Shown: positions 9,429 to 16,877 of the stretch, in pieces
Layout: each line of letters opens with the position of its first letter
Numbering within the stretch: position 1 is the stretch's first letter
Assembly (NCBI GenBank): GCA_965217205.1
Contig: OZ244254.1
Span: 1-64,000, forward strand
Direction: 5' to 3'
Length of the DNA stretch: 64,000 nucleotides
Source of the DNA: Maricaulis sp947259345
GTDB lineage: Bacteria; Pseudomonadota; Alphaproteobacteria; Caulobacterales; Maricaulaceae
Position numbers and translations under genes: made by a program
The notes under the pieces: model-generated
The model's database searches: none
Told to the model about the DNA's origin: nothing
What the model saw: the letters and a program-made list of their open reading frames with translations, nothing else

Positions 9429-9785
9429 ATGCTTTGGCTGGTCATCAAATCCCTCATCTCCGGTGTCCTGGTTGGCATCGTTTCGGAAGCGGCCAAGCGC
9501 AGCGCGGCCATGGGCGCGTTGGTCGCCTCCCTGCCCATCGTCTCCGTCCTGGGCATGGTCTGGCTCTGGCAGGAGACGAAGGACACCAACCGGCTCGCCG
9601 ACCACGCCGAAGCCACCTTCTGGTTCGTCCTGCCGTCCCTGCCCATGTTCCTGCTGATCCCCGCGCTGCTTCGGCGCGGCATCGGCTTTTGGCCATCCCT
9701 GATACTGGGCTGTGTAGTAACCGTGGGGCTGTATCTCGCCATGACCTGGCTGGGTCCGCGACTAGGGTTGCGGCCGCCGTCTTGA
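9429..9785 (+). CDS. DUF3147-type small membrane protein
   Basis: A 118-residue protein with four hydrophobic segments, starting MLWLVIKSLISGVLVG and containing SEAAKR and LVASLPIVS. This resembles the DUF3147 family of four-helix inner-membrane proteins of unknown function. The ATG at 9429 is the only sensible start since membrane helix 1 begins at once. It is the last gene of the block before the mobile-DNA patch. Confidence 0.7.
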   Translation: MLWLVIKSLISGVLVGIVSEAAKRSAAMGALVASLPIVSVLGMVWLWQETKDTNRLADHAEATFWFVLPSLPMFLLIPALLRRGIGFWPSLILGCVVTVGLYLAMTWLGPRLGLRPPS

Positions 9786-9886
9786 CGATCAACCAACCCG
9801 ACCAGCCGGACCGCACTAAAACAGATGGGGGCGGATGCGTGCGAAATATTGCCCGCCCCGCAAAGCACCGCTTGACCTTGCCCTAG

Positions 9887-9980
9887 TGACGCCGCCTCAA
9901 GAGCGCCCCAGCGAGCGTCACACACATACTTATTGACCTTTGACGCTCGATGCGTCATTAGCTCAAGAGTTATGTGACGC
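9887..9980. repeat. cluster of five alternating TGACGC motifs
   Basis: TGACGC occurs at 9887-9892, 9941-9946 and 9975-9980, and its complement GCGTCA at 9915-9920 and 9952-9957, so the orientations alternate. The central pair forms the palindrome TGACGC-TCGAT-GCGTCA. CTCAAGAG is also present twice in direct orientation (9896-9903 and 9962-9969). The array ends 13 bp before the recombinase start codon and is the natural candidate for its crossover (res-like) and operator sites. Confidence 0.55.
9933..9961 (+). promoter_or_regulatory. putative promoter of the recombinase gene
   Basis: TTGACC (9933-9938) and CATTAG (9956-9961) are separated by 17 bp. The -35 is good and the -10 is weak. The TGACGC/GCGTCA palindrome fills the spacer, so binding by the recombinase or another protein would block RNA polymerase. 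Confidence 0.35.
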
Positions 9981-9993
9981 TTGCGAGGGTGCG

Positions 9994-10545
9994 ATGATAG
10001 TTGGGTATGCGAGAACTTCGACCGTTGATCAGGAAGCCGGTCTAGAGGCTCAGGAGCGCGATTTGCGTGCCGCTGGGGCAGAGAGACTCTTTACCGAGAA
10101 AGTCTCGTCAGTGGCCACGAGAGACGCCCTGAGGGACGCTCTAGATTTTATTCGGGAGGGCGACACGCTGGTGGTCACCAAGCTGGACCGGTTGGCCCGA
10201 TCTATCCGCGATCTCATGACGGTGATCGACGCTGTGAAGTCCAAGGGAGCGACCCTACGCATCCTTGCGATGAACCTTGATACAGGCACGGCAACCAGCA
10301 ACTTGATGATAGGCGTGCTGGGGTCCGTTGCCGAGTTCGAACGCGAGATCATGTTGGAACGGCAACGCGAGGGGATCGCGAAGGCAAAGGCCGAAGGAAA
10401 GTACAAGGGACGAGCCCCGACTGCCCGAAGAAAGGCCCCGGAGGTGCACCGGTTACTGTCTGACGGATTGACCGAGGCAGCCGTCGCTGAACAGCTCGGG
10501 ATTAGCCGTTCGAGTGTCCAGAGGATCAAGCGCAAATCCGCGTAG
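9994..10545 (+). CDS. serine recombinase (resolvase/invertase family)
   Basis: A 183-residue small serine recombinase. The N-terminal catalytic domain begins IVGYARTSTVDQ, with the active-site serine in ARTST. It continues with the family blocks KLDRLARSIRDL and GSVAEFEREIMLERQREGIAKAK. The C-terminal helix-turn-helix (AAVAEQLGISRSSVQRIK) binds DNA. The ATG at 9994 is chosen because the domain starts there and GAGGG precedes it. The protein has the normal size for Tn3-resolvase or invertase relatives. It lies next to a TGACGC array and to plasmid-like debris, so it probably arrived on a plasmid or transposon. Confidence 0.9.
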   Translation: MIVGYARTSTVDQEAGLEAQERDLRAAGAERLFTEKVSSVATRDALRDALDFIREGDTLVVTKLDRLARSIRDLMTVIDAVKSKGATLRILAMNLDTGTATSNLMIGVLGSVAEFEREIMLERQREGIAKAKAEGKYKGRAPTARRKAPEVHRLLSDGLTEAAVAEQLGISRSSVQRIKRKSA

Positions 10546-10638
10546 AACTCCTAAGCCCCCTACATATGGACAACGGGCCTGGGGGGGCGAGGGATGTACT
10601 GTAGGTGTAGCCCTAAGGATCCTTGAGGGGCATCGTTA

Positions 10639-10744
10639 GGTGGGGGGATACCCACCCCATCCCCCTACCCACTGTATGTGTTAGATGTGTCCCTCAGGTG
10701 CCCAAGGCTTGCCCTTAGGAGGGGGGAACACCTCACCCCCCTCC
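10639..10744. repeat. G-run/C-run hairpins in non-coding DNA
   Basis: Two potential hairpins are built from G and C runs. The first is centred near 10650 (GGTGGGGGGAT pairing with ATCCCCCTACC). The second pairs GGAGGGGGG at 10718-10726 with CCCCCCTCC at 10736-10744. They lie in the 240 bp between the recombinase and a truncated gene. Base composition is unlike the flanking chromosome. Confidence 0.45.
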
Positions 10745-10784
10745 CAACAATGCGTCCTAGGTAGAGCCGTACGGCTCACCATGG

Positions 10785-10966
10785 TCACTGAAGGTGATGT
10801 CCGTATCTTACCTCGACCTGAGCGATACCGCCCGTCACATCGCGGTAAGCATCGATCATCGCTTGCTTCACCTGGGCCGTCTTGGAGATGGGAGCCAAGA
10901 CCGCATCATGAATTGGAAGCGCTGTGATCCCCTGATCGATCAAACGAAGCAGTGCCTGGGTCATAG
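10785..10966 (-). pseudogene. 3' remnant of a replication-like gene cut by IS66
   Basis: About 60 codons remain, reading MTQALLRLIDQGI then ALPIHDAVLAP and a final helix, and ending at 10785. The LPIHDAVL segment resembles the C-terminal block seen in some plasmid or phage primase/replication proteins; this is a weak, memory-based match. The frame continues back only into the terminal inverted repeat of the IS element at 10967, so everything upstream has been lost. It cannot be a functional gene. Confidence 0.45.
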
Positions 10967-10990
10967 GTAACCGTCCGGCCAACCCGCCCT
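10967..10990 (+). repeat. IS66 terminal inverted repeat (tnpC side)
   Basis: The 24-bp end reads inward GTAACCGTCCGG and ends in AACCCGCCCT. It differs from the other end at positions 5, 9, 13 and 14. Confidence 0.85.
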
Positions 10991-11010
10991 ACCAGGGGCG
11001 ACGCACCTGT

Positions 11011-11037
11011 CTTACGCTCAGTTTCGCTGAGCGTAAG
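11011..11037. terminator. stem-loop at the end of tnpC
   Basis: CTTACGCTCAG and CTGAGCGTAAG form a perfect 11-bp stem with a TTTCG loop. The stop codon of tnpC (11018-11020) lies within it, so it may stop transcription or ribosome run-off. It has no T tract. Confidence 0.45.
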
Positions 11038-12589
11038 ACCAGGGCATGAGGTCTTCAAGGCGAGTGATCTTGGTGTCGGCGATGTTGGCGAGGACATCGG
11101 TGAGCCAGGATTGCGGATCGACATCGTTGAGCTTGGCTGTCTCGATGAGGGTATAGGCGATCGCCGCGGACTTACCGCCGCTGGGCGAGCCGACGAAGAG
11201 GTAGTTCTTTCGCCCGACCGCCAGGGGTCGGATGGCGCGCTCCGCGGTATTATTATCGAGCTCGGTGACGCCGTGGTGGAGCCAGGGTTCCAGCTTTTTC
11301 ATCCGCGTGAGACCATAGCGGATCGCTGCGGCAAGAGGCGTCTTGCCGGATATCCGGGTGAGCTGGGTCTGCAGCCAGGCGTCGAGGTCCTCGAACACGG
11401 GTCTTGATCGGGCCTGGCGTACCGCGGCGCGTTCGTCCGGCGGTTTGCCGCGGATCGCCTTTTCGATCGCATAAAGCCGGGCAATGCGTTCAACCGCCTC
11501 CTGGGCGATGGCCGAGCCGGACACCGTTTGCACATCCACGAACTTACGCCGGATATGGGCCATGCAGGCCACCTCGGTGATCTGGCCGGTGTCGTAGAGC
11601 CGGTTGAACCCGGCATAGCCATCGGCATGCATGAACCCGCGATAGCCGGCCAGATGATCGGCAGGATGTTCGCCCTTGCGATCTGTTGAGAAGCGATAAT
11701 GGGCCGCGGGCGGGGCACTGCCCGACCAGCCGTGCTCATCACGGACATACGCCCACATGCGGGCGGTGGCGGTGCGCCCCTTGCCCGGAGCGAGCATCTT
11801 CATGGGGGTATCATCGGCGAAGATGGCCTGGCCCTGGCGGACATGGCGCCCGATGGCTTCGGCCAGCGGTTCCAGCAGCCGCGCGGACTGTCCCACCCAT
11901 CCGGCCAGGGTGGAGCGTTCCAGCTCGATGCCTTCGCGGGCATAGATCTGGCTCTGGCGGTAAAGCGGCAGGTGATCGCCATACTTGGAGATGAGGACAT
12001 GCGCCAGGAGCCCCGGTCCGGGACGGCCCTTCTCGATGGGGCGTGAAGGCAGTGGGGCCTGGTGCATGCGCTCGCAGCACGTGCACGCCATGCGCGGGCG
12101 TTTGATGCGGTTCACAACAAAGCGCCCCGGTACGTATTCCAGTTCTTCGGTTATATCCTCGCCCAGCGGCTTGAGCCCGCCGCCGCAGGATAGACAGGCC
12201 TCGCCGGGCGAGAGGATCTCGTCATGACGCGGCAGGTGATCGGGCAAGGACTTGCGGCTGGGCTTGGCCGGTTCGTGCGCCTGCGCTGACCCGGTCTCGA
12301 CTTCGGTCCCAACCGCTGGTGCCTCAGCGGCCTCGGCGATCTCCTCGTCCTCCAGCCGCATCTCAAGCTGATCGAGGCGTTCCGAGCGGGAACCGAACTG
12401 GTGGCGGCGCAGTCCGGCCAGTTGATGCTTGAGCTTCTCGATGAGAAGATCGCGATTATAGAGCTCGCGCTCGAGCATACCGACCGCGCCCTTGAGGGCG
12501 TCGATGTCATCGGGAAGCTGGCTTGGCGCGGTGATCATGGGCTCAACATCTATCTGAGCCGCAGCGTGATGTGAATCGAAAATCGGCAA
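11018..12589 (-). CDS. tnpC: IS66 transposase (TnpC, DDE type)
   Basis: A 523-residue IS66 transposase. An N-terminal coiled coil (about 30-100, LEREL...LKHQLAGLRRHQFG) is followed by a zinc-binding motif (CLSCGG ... CTCCERM). Next comes the catalytic core with acidic residues in FADDTP, HADGYAG and NNTAERAIRPLAVGRKN. The C-terminus (WLTDVLANIAD) is the usual family tail. Length and motifs are intact, so it should be active. An internal ATG at 12538 is an alternative start. It lies 47 bp downstream of tnpB in the same orientation. Confidence 0.93.
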   Translation of the reverse strand: MPIFDSHHAAAQIDVEPMITAPSQLPDDIDALKGAVGMLERELYNRDLLIEKLKHQLAGLRRHQFGSRSERLDQLEMRLEDEEIAEAAEAPAVGTEVETGSAQAHEPAKPSRKSLPDHLPRHDEILSPGEACLSCGGGLKPLGEDITEELEYVPGRFVVNRIKRPRMACTCCERMHQAPLPSRPIEKGRPGPGLLAHVLISKYGDHLPLYRQSQIYAREGIELERSTLAGWVGQSARLLEPLAEAIGRHVRQGQAIFADDTPMKMLAPGKGRTATARMWAYVRDEHGWSGSAPPAAHYRFSTDRKGEHPADHLAGYRGFMHADGYAGFNRLYDTGQITEVACMAHIRRKFVDVQTVSGSAIAQEAVERIARLYAIEKAIRGKPPDERAAVRQARSRPVFEDLDAWLQTQLTRISGKTPLAAAIRYGLTRMKKLEPWLHHGVTELDNNTAERAIRPLAVGRKNYLFVGSPSGGKSAAIAYTLIETAKLNDVDPQSWLTDVLANIADTKITRLEDLMPWSYAQRN

Positions 12590-12636
12590 TTTAGTACAAT
12601 AAATACAATGATATGCGTCTATACTTTATAGACACT

Positions 12637-12984
12637 TCAACCCGCCACCAAGGGCCTCCAGGTGTGCTGCGGCATGCGCCAGTCGATGCCCTCCAGCAAC
12701 ATCGCTAGCTGCGCCCGGCCGAGCGCCACCTTGCCGTCGGCCGCAGACGGCCAGACAAACCGCCCCCGCTCCAGCCGCTTGGAGAAGAGGCACGCCCCCT
12801 GGCCATCCCACCAGATGATCTTCACCAGATCACCGCGCCGGCCCCGGAAGATGAAGATCTGACCGGAATGAGGATCTTCGCTGAGCTTACTCTCGGCCAG
12901 TGCGGCCAGCCCGTTAAACCCCTTGCGCATATCCGTCACCCCGCCAGCCAGCCAGACCCGCGTCTCGGCAGGAACCGGGATCAT
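12637..12984 (-). CDS. tnpB: IS66 accessory protein TnpB
   Basis: A 115-residue IS66 Orf2 protein. It starts MIPVPAETRVWLAGGVTDMRKGFNGLAAL and contains GQIFIFRGRRGDLVKIIWWDGQG, both hallmarks of the family, and is full length. Its ATG overlaps the tnpA stop (ATGA), so the two are coupled. It is required for transposition of IS66 elements, though its exact role is unclear. Confidence 0.93.
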   Translation of the reverse strand: MIPVPAETRVWLAGGVTDMRKGFNGLAALAESKLSEDPHSGQIFIFRGRRGDLVKIIWWDGQGACLFSKRLERGRFVWPSAADGKVALGRAQLAMLLEGIDWRMPQHTWRPLVAG

Positions 12985-13388
12985 GCTGCTGCTCCGATCG
13001 CCCGGATCACCCGCGTCAGCGCGGCTTCTTCGACATGGCTCTCAACGCGTAGCCGCGTACCGCACACCAGCGCGATCTCGATCGGGCTGGGCGATGCAGG
13101 TGGATCAGTGGCCGGCAAAGTCGCATCAGTGCGAGACCCCATGGCGATGGGCGCAAAGGCTTCGGTCCCGATCTCAACCGGCAGGAAGACCGGCTCGGCT
13201 TCAGGCAAGGCGCCCTCGGCCAGGCTCGGGTTAAAGCGCGGATCGCGGCGCCAGGTACTGATCAGGTTGGCGTTCATGTCGTGACGCCGCGCCACACCAG
13301 CGATCGACATGCCGACTTCGAAACTCTCCGCCACGATCGCCCGCTTCTCTTCCAGGCTCCAATACCGGCGCCCCGTAACTCCCGCCAT
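12981..13388 (-). CDS. tnpA: IS66 TnpA, transposase-like DNA-binding protein
   Basis: A 135-residue protein with an N-terminal helix-turn-helix (YWSLEEKRAIVAESFEVG, then SIAGVARRHDMNANLISTWRR), typical of IS66 Orf1/IS3-type TnpA. The C-terminal half is variable. It is the first gene of the IS and overlaps tnpB by 4 bp. Transcription entering from the truncated kinase gene would read through it in the same direction. Confidence 0.92.
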   Translation of the reverse strand: MAGVTGRRYWSLEEKRAIVAESFEVGMSIAGVARRHDMNANLISTWRRDPRFNPSLAEGALPEAEPVFLPVEIGTEAFAPIAMGSRTDATLPATDPPASPSPIEIALVCGTRLRVESHVEEAALTRVIRAIGAAA

Positions 13389-13428
13389 GTCCCTCTCCGA
13401 TAATGCCCACGATGAACGCTAGTGGGCA

Positions 13429-16400
13429 CTACCACCCGACCGCGAGCCCATAGACTCGCGATACCGGAAATCTAGACAAGGGCGGGTTCACCGAACGCTT
13501 ACCGCGATACTTCACCGCATTGGAAATCAGATTCTGGAGAATCTGCGTCAGCAGGACCGGGTCGGACTGGATCACGGGCAGGTTTTCAGTCCGGATGACG
13601 GCCCGGTTCTCGGAAATCCGTGTCTCCAGCTGGTCGACAAGGTCGGCGACCAGTCCGTCAGTGTCCACTTCCTGCAGATTGAGCGGTTGGCTGGAGAGTT
13701 TGGAGTAGGCCAGTAGCTCCGTGATCAGCCTTTGCATTCGCTGCGCGGCATCGGCGAGGAAATCGAGGCTGCGGACCCCGTCTTCGTCCAATTTGTCGGA
13801 GTAGCGCCGCTTCACCAGCGAGGAGAAGGCTGCAACCTTGCGCAGGGGCTCCTGGAGGTCATGGGACGCGACGGTAGCAAAACGGTCCAACTCGCGATTG
13901 GTCCGTTCCAGCTGGGCATTGGTGGCGCGCAGCTCGGATATGTCGGTGAGAATGGCATAGCTGCGAGACGGATTGCCTTCGGAGTCGCGCTCGAGAAAGG
14001 AGGATAGCAGGACGTCAATCGCCTCGCCGTCCTTGCGCAGGAAGCGGTAGGGCGTGTGGGTGTTCTGGCCGAAGCGAAACAATTTTGGCAGCTCGACCTC
14101 GATCGCGCGCTTGCGCGATTCCGCATCCAGGAAATCGATCGACTTCCGCCCGATCACGTCCTGGCGCTTATAGCCCAGATGCGACAGCCAGAAGTCGCTG
14201 ACTTCCACGATGTAACCGTCAGCATCGATTGTGTGCATCATGGCGGGCGTGGCCCGATAGATGCGCTCGAACCGCGCGCGCTCTTCAGACATCATGCTTT
14301 CAAGTCGACGTGTGGCGTCGATATTCCACAACACACCTGACGCCGCGAGGGCTCGGCCGTCTTCGTCACGCTCGACAATGCGTCCCGTCGAGCGGTGCCA
14401 GACATAATCCCCCTGCCAGTCGCGCAGTCGATACTGATCATCGGCCTGGACGCCTTGTGTGGTCAGGATGTGGGCCACAGCCGCGTCGACGCCGCTGATG
14501 TCGGACGGGTGAATCAGTTTGCGCCATTCGTCGAGATGGATGGTGCGGGCGTCATCCTGGCCGAAAAGCTCCGCGACGATCGTGCCGCGCAGATCGATGG
14601 TCCGCTGGGTCAGGTCAATGCGCCAGGTGCCAAGTGCGGCGGCCGTGACGGCCTGGAAAAGTTGTTGTTCGCGATCAGCCAGGGCTTCCTGGGTGGCCAG
14701 GCGTTCGCTGATATCGGCGATAAAGCCGGAGGCGACGGTCGGCACGCCCGCACTATCGCGTTCCGAGATGCGGCCACGATTGTGAATCCGGATCCAGCCA
14801 TTCTTCTCGGATTGATACCGCAGGACAAGATCAATCGAGTCGCGCTTGCCGGCCTGGAGGTCACTAAAGGCCTGGCGCGCGACCTCGGCGTCATCGGGAT
14901 GTATGCGGGAGGCCCAGTCATCATAGGTAATCCGCGCGTCGCCAGCGGGCAGCCCCATCATCTCTGCGACAATCGCACTGACTTCGCCAACGCGCGTCTT
15001 GAGATTGATCCGCCACGCGCCTTCTCCGGCCGCCATAAGGGCTTCCCGCAGGCGCCGGTCACTCTCGGCGAGGGCCCGTTCAAGGCGACGCTCCTCGGTG
15101 ATGTTGCTGACTATGCCGGCGGCACGTTGGGCGGAGCCGTCCTCGGCCCATTCGACCACGCGTCCGCGCGATCTCAGCCAGACTTCCGAAATGTCCGGGC
15201 TGATGACCCGAAAGCGCCCCAGGCTTTGACTGGTCCCGGATTCCGGCTGATCGCGGGTCTGGAGAAGAAAGCTGGAAAAGCGCTCACGGGCTTTTGCGCG
15301 GCCATCTTCCGGGATGAGCGCATACCAGTCTTCCAGTGAAATTACGCTGCCATCCTCAACGCCGACCAAGCGGGCGAGCACGCCGGAGACATGCAGGCGG
15401 TCCAGCTTGATGTCGAGGCTCCAGGCCCCGTCATTGGCCCCTTCGAGGCCTTCGCGCATCAGCCGCTCGGTCTCGGCGAGCTTTAGCTCCAGCTGCTTTT
15501 TTTCGGTGATGTCCAGCAACATGCCGACAGCGATCGGTGGGGAGGTGTCGGGCTTGGTGCCGCCGCTCGATCGCAGCCAGATCCACTCTCCGGTGCGGGC
15601 GTCGAGCAGGCGGTATTCCACGTCCAGGGCGTTCGTGGCGCCGTTTGCCAGGTCCCGCAATTGCCGCGCGACTTCAGGCCGGTCAGCCTCGTGCGTCCGT
15701 TCCAGCCAGAGTGCGCCGTCGATTTCCTGTTCGTCTTCGGCCACGCCCAACATGGCGCGAATCGGACCGATCGGTGTGACTTTCAACGTGGCAGGGTTGA
15801 CCTCCCAGACACCGCTGGAGCCGAATTCGATGGCATCGGCGAGTTGCCGCTCACGGGCGGCCAGCTTGTCTTCGAGCGCCTTGCGATCCGTATTGTCCGA
15901 GACCACGCCGGCGACCCGAAGGGCATACCCTTCCCGGGTAAATTCGGTGACCTTGCCGCGCATGTGCAGCCAGCGCCAAGCCTCGTCGGCGCGCCGCGCC
16001 TTGAAGACAATATCGAGGGGGCGGGTCGGATGGGTCCGCAGCGTTTCGAAGGCGTCGGTCAGCTTCTGGCGGTGGTCTTCATCGGTGATCTCAAGCCAGC
16101 GCTCCAGCGAGATGGTCGCGTCGGCGGAGGAAATGCCCAGGAATTCATTGATGAAACCGCGTGTGGAGCCGAGCCGTGTCACCAGGTTGAGGGAGAATGC
16201 GCCTTCATTGGCCGAGGCGAGGGCGGCGCGCAGCTGGATGTCGCTGGCTTCCAGCTTGGCCTTCAGCGACAATTCGGCCGTGACATCGCGGATAAAGAGA
16301 ATGATGCCGGTTCCGTAGGCCCCGGAGCCGGCGGCGCGGGCAGCGACGGTTTCACCGTCGAAGACGCGGCTATTGCGGGTGCGGTAGCGGGCGGTGAAAC

Positions 16401-16674
16401 GCCCCTCCGACAGGCCGTCGGGAATATTGAACCGCTCGTCTTCCAGCTGGTCATAGGCCCGTGCATCGGCGAAGACGATCTGGGCGCGCTTGCCTGCCAG
16501 ATCCGCCTGGTCATAGCCGAGCAATTCCGCTGCGGCCGTATTGACCGAGGTAATGGCACCACCTGCATCCAGTACAAGGATGGCCAGCGGCGAGCTGGCG
16601 AACAGCGCACGTTGCATGTCGGCGGACCGGGTGGTCATCGCGTCCTTGCTCCCGCACTGCGTGTCATCAATCAC
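13429..16674 (-). CDS. seven-PAS sensor histidine kinase truncated by IS66
   Basis: The frame encodes 1081 residues. Seven consecutive PAS domains occupy about 20-925 at ~120-residue steps; several end in D(I/V)TE/ISER-type linkers. A dimerisation/phosphoacceptor domain (ASHDLQEPLRKV, His at 938) follows, then the first ATPase helix (LQNLISNAVKYR). At codon 1058 the native sequence stops and the IS66 end supplies 24 foreign residues. The G1, F and G2 boxes for ATP binding are therefore missing, and it cannot autophosphorylate. No membrane segment is seen, so it was a soluble multi-input sensor. A second ATG at 16638 is a possible start. The remaining 3' part is not in this window. Confidence 0.85.
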   Translation of the reverse strand: MIDDTQCGSKDAMTTRSADMQRALFASSPLAILVLDAGGAITSVNTAAAELLGYDQADLAGKRAQIVFADARAYDQLEDERFNIPDGLSEGRFTARYRTRNSRVFDGETVAARAAGSGAYGTGIILFIRDVTAELSLKAKLEASDIQLRAALASANEGAFSLNLVTRLGSTRGFINEFLGISSADATISLERWLEITDEDHRQKLTDAFETLRTHPTRPLDIVFKARRADEAWRWLHMRGKVTEFTREGYALRVAGVVSDNTDRKALEDKLAARERQLADAIEFGSSGVWEVNPATLKVTPIGPIRAMLGVAEDEQEIDGALWLERTHEADRPEVARQLRDLANGATNALDVEYRLLDARTGEWIWLRSSGGTKPDTSPPIAVGMLLDITEKKQLELKLAETERLMREGLEGANDGAWSLDIKLDRLHVSGVLARLVGVEDGSVISLEDWYALIPEDGRAKARERFSSFLLQTRDQPESGTSQSLGRFRVISPDISEVWLRSRGRVVEWAEDGSAQRAAGIVSNITEERRLERALAESDRRLREALMAAGEGAWRINLKTRVGEVSAIVAEMMGLPAGDARITYDDWASRIHPDDAEVARQAFSDLQAGKRDSIDLVLRYQSEKNGWIRIHNRGRISERDSAGVPTVASGFIADISERLATQEALADREQQLFQAVTAAALGTWRIDLTQRTIDLRGTIVAELFGQDDARTIHLDEWRKLIHPSDISGVDAAVAHILTTQGVQADDQYRLRDWQGDYVWHRSTGRIVERDEDGRALAASGVLWNIDATRRLESMMSEERARFERIYRATPAMMHTIDADGYIVEVSDFWLSHLGYKRQDVIGRKSIDFLDAESRKRAIEVELPKLFRFGQNTHTPYRFLRKDGEAIDVLLSSFLERDSEGNPSRSYAILTDISELRATNAQLERTNRELDRFATVASHDLQEPLRKVAAFSSLVKRRYSDKLDEDGVRSLDFLADAAQRMQRLITELLAYSKLSSQPLNLQEVDTDGLVADLVDQLETRISENRAVIRTENLPVIQSDPVLLTQILQNLISNAVKYRGKRSVNPPLSRFPVSRVYGLAVGW
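13479..13502 (-). repeat. IS66 terminal inverted repeat (tnpA side)
   Basis: Read inward on the minus strand it starts GTAAGCGTTCGGTGAA, the usual GTAAGCG opening of IS66 ends. It replaces the kinase coding sequence from codon 1058 onward. Confidence 0.85.
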
Positions 16675-16877
16675 CTCTCGACCGCTCGGTCATACCAGTT
16701 TGAGCCTGTCCGGCTTGGATTGAAAAGGATTTACAATGCGGAAACTTAGCATTTGATCAGCCGAGGGGTCACGCAAAGACATTGCACCACTCGGGCAGTT
16801 CGGAATGAGAACGAGGCTGGCCTTGCGCAATTGTGTCGATATGCTCCCCCGTCACCGAGTATTTGGGGAGTATTATT

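Larger units (their letters stand above)
10967..13502 (-). mobile_element. complete IS66-family insertion sequence
   Basis: This 2536-bp element is bounded by inverted repeats that both begin GTAA and match at 20 of 24 positions. It carries the three IS66 genes in order tnpA, tnpB, tnpC, all intact. IS66 elements normally create an 8-bp target duplication. The flanks are GGTCATAG (10959-10966) and CGCGATAC (13503-13510), which do not match. The element therefore probably marks a deletion or recombination joint. It truncates a gene on each side. Confidence 0.9.
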
